Source: an uncultured Phocaeicola sp.
Lineage (GTDB): Bacteria > Bacteroidota > Bacteroidia > Bacteroidales > Bacteroidaceae
Direction of reading: 5' to 3'
DNA length: 55,684 bases
Assembly: GCA_944321015.1 (NCBI GenBank)
Contig: CALUJS010000018.1
Span: 1-55,684, forward strand
Shown: positions 52,415 to 55,684 of the stretch, piece by piece
Layout: each line of letters starts with the position of its first letter
How positions within the stretch are numbered: position 1 is the first letter of the stretch
Program-made: the position numbers and the translations under genes
Notes under the pieces: generated by a model
What the model saw: the letters and a program-made list of their open reading frames with translations, nothing else
What the model was told of the DNA's origin: nothing
Database searches by the model: none

Positions 52415-53746
52415 CTACACCTTCACCCCCTTCCACTTGCCGCGATGGATGTAGACGGAGCAGAACGCCAGCAGGGCCAGGCCGTAGACATGCTCCGTGG
52501 TCCAGCAGACGGACACGTCGGAACGCAGGTAGCTGATGATGTACACGCAGTAGGCCACGTAGACCACCTGAACCACCACCTCGAGCCAGAACGCCATGCG
52601 CGTGTTGCCCGTGCCCGATATGGACTGGAAGTATATCATGGCCGGCACGTGGAACACGTAGGCCGTGCACAACACGAGCAGCGAAGGAACCGTGGCCGCC
52701 TGCAGCTCGGGGATGTTCGTATAGATGCTGATGACCGCCGTGGGAAACACGGCCACCACCACAGCCAGACCCAGCACGAAGAGATAGCACAGCCGGATGT
52801 GCTGGCGGATGGTGGGCAGCACAGCCTCGTTGCGCCCCGCCCCGATGAGGTTGCTCACCAGCGAGCCGCACGTGGCCGCAAACGCCGCCACAATCATGTA
52901 GAAGAAGCCCGACACGCTGCGCACCACGTTCGACACGGCCAGCGGCTCCTGCCCCAGATGTTCCACGAAGAGGAAGAACAGGAACCACGTGGACAGCGTC
53001 AGGAAGCTCTGTATCATCGTCCAGAACGACACCTTGAAGATGCTGCGCAGGCTCTGCCAGCGGAAACGCACGCGGCGGTTCAGCCCGTACTTCGCCACGT
53101 CGATGCGGCGCACGGTGTAGGTCACGAAGAACACCAGCGACACCAGCTCGCACAGCGACGAGCCGATGGCCGCGCCCGCGATGCCCAGCGCCGGGAAGCC
53201 CAGCTTGCCGAACACCAGGATGTAGTTGAACACCACGTTCGAGAGCACCATCACGATGGAGTTGAGCGTCAGCGTCTTGGTCTGCGTCGTCCCGATGTAG
53301 AACGCGCGAAACATGGCCGCCGCAAACGAGAAGAAGAAGCCGAAGATGCGCCAGTCGATGTAGCTCTCGGCCGCCGCGCAGATGGCCGGGTCGTCGATGA
53401 TGTGCTCCAGCAGCAGGGGCGAGACGGCCTTGCTCAGGGCAAACATCACCACGGCGAAGCCCATGAGGAAATACAGCCCGTGGTAGAACACGGAGCCCAC
53501 CTCGCGGTAGTTCTGCTCGCCGTTGCGCCGCGCCATGATGATTTGCGCGCCCGCGCTGAATCCGAACCCCATCATGAATATCACCATATAATATACGCTG
53601 GCGATGGCCGACGCCCCCAGCTCCACTTCGCCCACGCGGCCCAGAAAGGCCGTGTCGGTCATTCCGATGAGCTGTTCCATCACCAGGCTTATCAAGCACG
53701 GATAAGCAATCTTCCAAATCTCCTTGTTCGTGTAAGCAGTCTTCAT
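52415..53746 (-). CDS. MATE-family efflux transporter
   Basis: With the start at ATG 53746 the protein has 443 residues and about 12 membrane segments in two homologous halves, beginning IWKIAYPCLISLVMEQLIGMTDTAFLG, the usual first helix of MATE proteins, with the repeat near IFKVSFWTMIQSFLTLSTWF. MATE transporters expel cationic drugs or metabolites using a sodium or proton gradient. An in-frame ATG 18 codons upstream crosses the promoter and is rejected. Substrate unknown. Confidence 0.93.
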   Translation of the reverse strand: MKTAYTNKEIWKIAYPCLISLVMEQLIGMTDTAFLGRVGEVELGASAIASVYYMVIFMMGFGFSAGAQIIMARRNGEQNYREVGSVFYHGLYFLMGFAVVMFALSKAVSPLLLEHIIDDPAICAAAESYIDWRIFGFFFSFAAAMFRAFYIGTTQTKTLTLNSIVMVLSNVVFNYILVFGKLGFPALGIAGAAIGSSLCELVSLVFFVTYTVRRIDVAKYGLNRRVRFRWQSLRSIFKVSFWTMIQSFLTLSTWFLFFLFVEHLGQEPLAVSNVVRSVSGFFYMIVAAFAATCGSLVSNLIGAGRNEAVLPTIRQHIRLCYLFVLGLAVVVAVFPTAVISIYTNIPELQAATVPSLLVLCTAYVFHVPAMIYFQSISGTGNTRMAFWLEVVVQVVYVAYCVYIISYLRSDVSVCWTTEHVYGLALLAFCSVYIHRGKWKGVKV

Positions 53747-53775
53747 AAAATCTTCCTTGTTTGGCAAATGCCGTG

Positions 53776-53783
53776 CAAAGATA
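53776..53783 (-). promoter_or_regulatory. MATE gene promoter, -7 element
   Basis: TATCTTTG on the minus strand, 29 bases before the start. A partial -33 (ATTG) lies at a slightly short spacing. Confidence 0.55.
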
Positions 53784-53814
53784 GTTCTTTTCGCCGACAA
53801 TCAATATCACAGCC

Positions 53815-53895
53815 TCCCGCCCGTCCATATTCCCGCTCGCGAGCGCGCATATATCCGCCCGCGCCTGCGGATATGGCGGGACGGACGCGGCAATA
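53815..53895. repeat. GC-palindrome/ATAT array (family 4)
   Basis: CCCGCTCGCGAGCGCGCATATAT, CCGCCCGCGCCTGCGGATAT and neighbours are tandem dyads just upstream of the MATE promoter. Confidence 0.75.
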
Positions 53896-53924
53896 CGAAG
53901 GCAGATTTCCAATGATTTATCTCC

Positions 53925-54010
53925 ACCATCGGCTTCACCGTCCGGCCTGCCGATGTGGAACGGTATACCCGCATCTGATAGCCGCTGCGTGGGTGCAGGG
54001 GGTGTGCCGA
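53925..54010. repeat. Mosaic repeat family 1, partial copy
   Basis: CACCGTCCGGCCTGCCGATG, TGGAACGGTATACCCGCATC and CCGCTGCGTGGGTGCAGGGG match the end modules of 2420-2490 and 9630-9680. The gap 53747-54837 consists of repeats plus the metK leader, without a gene of its own. Confidence 0.75.
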
Positions 54011-54023
54011 AATTCTATTTTTT

Positions 54024-54100
54024 AGACGCGGATTGCACAGATGACGCGGATAAATAATTAATAATCCGCGTTTTCGCGTCGTCTGCGTCTAAAGAATCAA
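54024..54100. repeat. TTAGACGCGGATT palindrome
   Basis: TTTAGACGCGGATTGCAC, GATGACGCGGATAA and AATCCGCGTTTTCGCGTC then GTCTGCGTCTAAA form a 70-base imperfect hairpin. Similar cggattacacagat-type elements occur in other Bacteroidetes, from memory. Confidence 0.7.
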
Positions 54101-54144
54101 CACAAAACGTCTTTTCGACACGCCTCCCTTTTCCCTTGTCTTGC

Positions 54145-54315
54145 CGCAGATGCCGAAAAGAGGAAACGACCTTGAAGAGGTCGAACGGGTAGCTGGAACG
54201 GGCATTGACACGGTTCGACCGCCTTCGGGGTCGTTGTCTTTTGTGGTGGGGCCGCAGGTGACGCTTCGCGCCACGCAGCGGTTATCTATTGTGGGACGGT
54301 TTCACCGTCCGCCAC
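54145..54315. repeat. Mosaic repeat family 1, copy upstream of metK (first)
   Basis: CGACCTTGAAGAGGTCG, CGACCGCCTTCGGGGTCG, CCGCAGGTGACGC, GCGCCACGCAGCGGTTATC and GGACGGTTTCACCGTCC occur in the same order as at 2280-2440. Confidence 0.88.
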
Positions 54316-54454
54316 AAACTGTGCTGTGTGCGACGGAATCTGACTCCCCGGATGCCGTAAGAACGGTATTTGAACGCAGAGACACAGAAGGATACAAGAT
54401 AAAAACTCTAAACCTCCGTATCTTTGCATTCAACCCGAAGTGTAATAACCGGCT

Positions 54455-54610
54455 GAACAGAACGGTGAAACCGTTCCACTACGGATAACCGCTGCGTGGT
54501 GCAGAATGCGCCACCTGCGGAAATGTGCCGGAAGAAGAAAGCGACCTCGAAGGGGTCGAATCGGGGCAGGAACGGATAGGGTTCGGCCTCTTCAAACCGT
54601 TCTCTATCGT
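54455..54610. repeat. Mosaic repeat family 1, copy upstream of metK (second)
   Basis: GAACGGTGAAACCGTTC, GATAACCGCTGCGTGGTGC, GCGCCACCTGCGG, CGACCTCGAAGGGGTCG and a degenerate GGCCTCTTCAAACC end. Between this and the previous copy, 54368-54435 carries an AACGCAGAGACACAG-type stretch. Confidence 0.85.
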
Positions 54611-54637
54611 CAACAACTGTTAATTATGAGCCGCGTG

Positions 54638-54669
54638 TTGGCACGTGTCGGCGAAAAGCCATACCTTTG
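54638..54669 (+). promoter_or_regulatory. metK promoter
   Basis: TACCTTTG (54662-54669) matches the -7 box; 20 bases upstream is TTGG (54638-54641), a partial -33 match. It predicts a leader of about 160 bases. Confidence 0.65.
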
Positions 54670-54682
54670 CGGCCGAAACGAC

Positions 54683-54740
54683 AATGTGGAAAGATTTGGG
54701 CAGCTTGCAACCACAGAAAAAAATGCTAAATAAACCGCTA
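54683..54740 (+). ncRNA. Probable SAM-II riboswitch in the metK leader
   Basis: The stem TGTGG/CCACA (54685-54689 and 54711-54715) encloses a loop with GATTT, seven bases, TTGCA, the same spacing as GAUUU-N7-UUGCA in the SAM-II aptamer as I recall it. After the stem come GAAAAAAAT and GCTAAATAAACC; GCTAAA is the conserved 3' part. Loop GG and 3' CC could form the pseudoknot pair, with strands swapped relative to the usual CC/GG. It starts about ten bases after the predicted transcription start of the SAM synthetase gene, which fits feedback by SAM. Confidence 0.7.
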
Positions 54741-54837
54741 ATCGTCCTGCGAAAAGCGCGCGTGCATCCTGATTCTCCCTCCCCAAAAGATTTTCCCCAT
54801 TTGCTTTCATCATTACAAACCTATTAAACTCAAACAA

Positions 54838-55684
54838 ATGGGATACCTATTTACATCCGAATCGGTGTCGGAAGGACACCCCGACAAGGTGGCGGACCAA
54901 ATATCCGACGCCGTGCTTGACAAACTGCTGGCTTACGACCCCAGTTCGAAAGTAGCTTGCGAAACTCTGGTCACCACCGGACAGGTGGTGCTGGCGGGTG
55001 AAATCAAAACAAAGGCATACGTCGACCTGCAACGCATCGCCCGCGAAGTAATCAACCACATCGGCTACACGAAGAGCGAATACATGTTCGAGGGAAACTC
55101 GTGCGGCGTGCTCTCGGCCATCCACGAGCAGAGCCCCGACATCAACCGGGGCGTGGAGCGCGAAGACCCCATGGAGCAGGGCGCCGGCGACCAGGGCATG
55201 ATGTTCGGCTATGCCACCAACGAGACTGAAAACTACATGCCCCTCTCGCTCGACCTGGCCCACAAGATACTGATGGTGCTGGCCGACATACGCCGCGAGG
55301 GCAAGGTGATGACCTACCTCCGTCCCGACGCCAAGAGCCAGGTGACGATTGAATATGACGACGAGAACCGCCCCGTGCGCATCGACACCATCGTCGTGTC
55401 GACCCAGCACGACGAGTTCATCGCCCCGACCGACGACACACGTGAGGCCCAGCTGCGCGCCGACGCCGAGATGCTGGAGCAGATACGCGAGGATGTTATC
55501 CACATCCTCATGCCGCGCGTCATCGAGAGCATTCATAACGAGGATGTGCTGGCGCTGTTCAACGACGGCATCACCTACCACGTGAACCCCACGGGCAAGT
55601 TCGTCATCGGAGGCCCCCACGGCGACACGGGCCTCACGGGCCGCAAAATCATCGTCGACACCTACGGCGGAAAGGGTGCCCACG
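54838..55684 (+). CDS. metK: S-adenosylmethionine synthetase, N-terminal part
   Basis: The frame starts at ATG 54838 and is still open at the window end, giving 282 residues of a protein that is normally about 385-430 long. It makes SAM from methionine and ATP. Seen are the methionine/ATP site [43 protein letters not shown], the loop [16 protein letters not shown], and [21 protein letters not shown] probable SAM-II riboswitch lies in the leader. Confidence 0.98.
   Translation, partial: MGYLFTSESVSEGHPDKVADQISDAVLDKLLAYDPSSKVACETLVTTGQVVLAGEIKTKAYVDLQRIAREVINHIGYTKSEYMFEGNSCGVLSAIHEQSPDINRGVEREDPMEQGAGDQGMMFGYATNETENYMPLSLDLAHKILMVLADIRREGKVMTYLRPDAKSQVTIEYDDENRPVRIDTIVVSTQHDEFIAPTDDTREAQLRADAEMLEQIREDVIHILMPRVIESIHNEDVLALFNDGITYHVNPTGKFVIGGPHGDTGLTGRKIIVDTYGGKGAH

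Overview
The window is a piece of a Bacteroidales chromosome of fairly high GC, from a Bacteroides/Prevotella-type gut or oral anaerobe; I cannot name the genus. The evidence is three SusC/SusD pairs, many short lipoproteins with a Cys-Asp-rich start, ATP-type PEP carboxykinase, a biotin-dependent acyl-CoA carboxylase operon, and repeated promoter matches to the Bacteroidetes sigma-ABfr consensus (TTTG, 19-21 bp, TAnnTTTG). No rRNA, tRNA, transposase, prophage core or CRISPR array was seen.

Layout. 1-7.2 kb is accessory: the end of a thioredoxin-like gene, a KilA-N gene, three toxin-antitoxin modules (PIN, RelE/ParE-like, HigBA), two calycin-type lipoproteins and a divergent AraC regulator. 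7.3-9.1 kb is argS. 10-18 kb is an envelope block: a TlpA-like and a WG-repeat protein in one unit, and a five-gene operon of secreted or membrane proteins of unknown role behind a long structured leader. 18.2-21.9 kb encodes a carboxyltransferase, a biotin carrier and a biotin carboxylase. 22.1-23.6 kb is a NUDIX regulator plus ADP-ribosylglycohydrolase pair with two matching operators over its own promoter. Two small hypothetical genes follow. 25.3-36.3 kb holds two SusC/SusD loci, the second with an esterase and a small secreted protein. Then come an iron alcohol dehydrogenase, pckA, a small envelope redox operon (lipoprotein, lipoprotein nitroreductase, thioredoxin), ppk-ppx, a third SusC/SusD locus with DUF4843-like and PKD-like lipoproteins, a MATE transporter, and the start of metK behind a probable SAM-II riboswitch.

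The third SusC gene is out of frame at a run of eight G. The first SusC gene carries the same 13-base string (G8 followed by TAAAA) in frame. This suggests slippage-based on/off switching of outer-membrane transporters, or else an error or a recent mutation.

The gene-free stretches are not empty. They carry at least six families of dyad-symmetric repeats. Members of two of these families lie as direct repeats on either side of the PIN toxin module and of the first SusD-SusC pair. Two larger structured palindromes lie in the leaders of minus-strand units. The best candidates for undescribed biology are the five-gene envelope operon with its structured leader, the paired G8 tracts in SusC genes, and the repeat-flanked cassettes.
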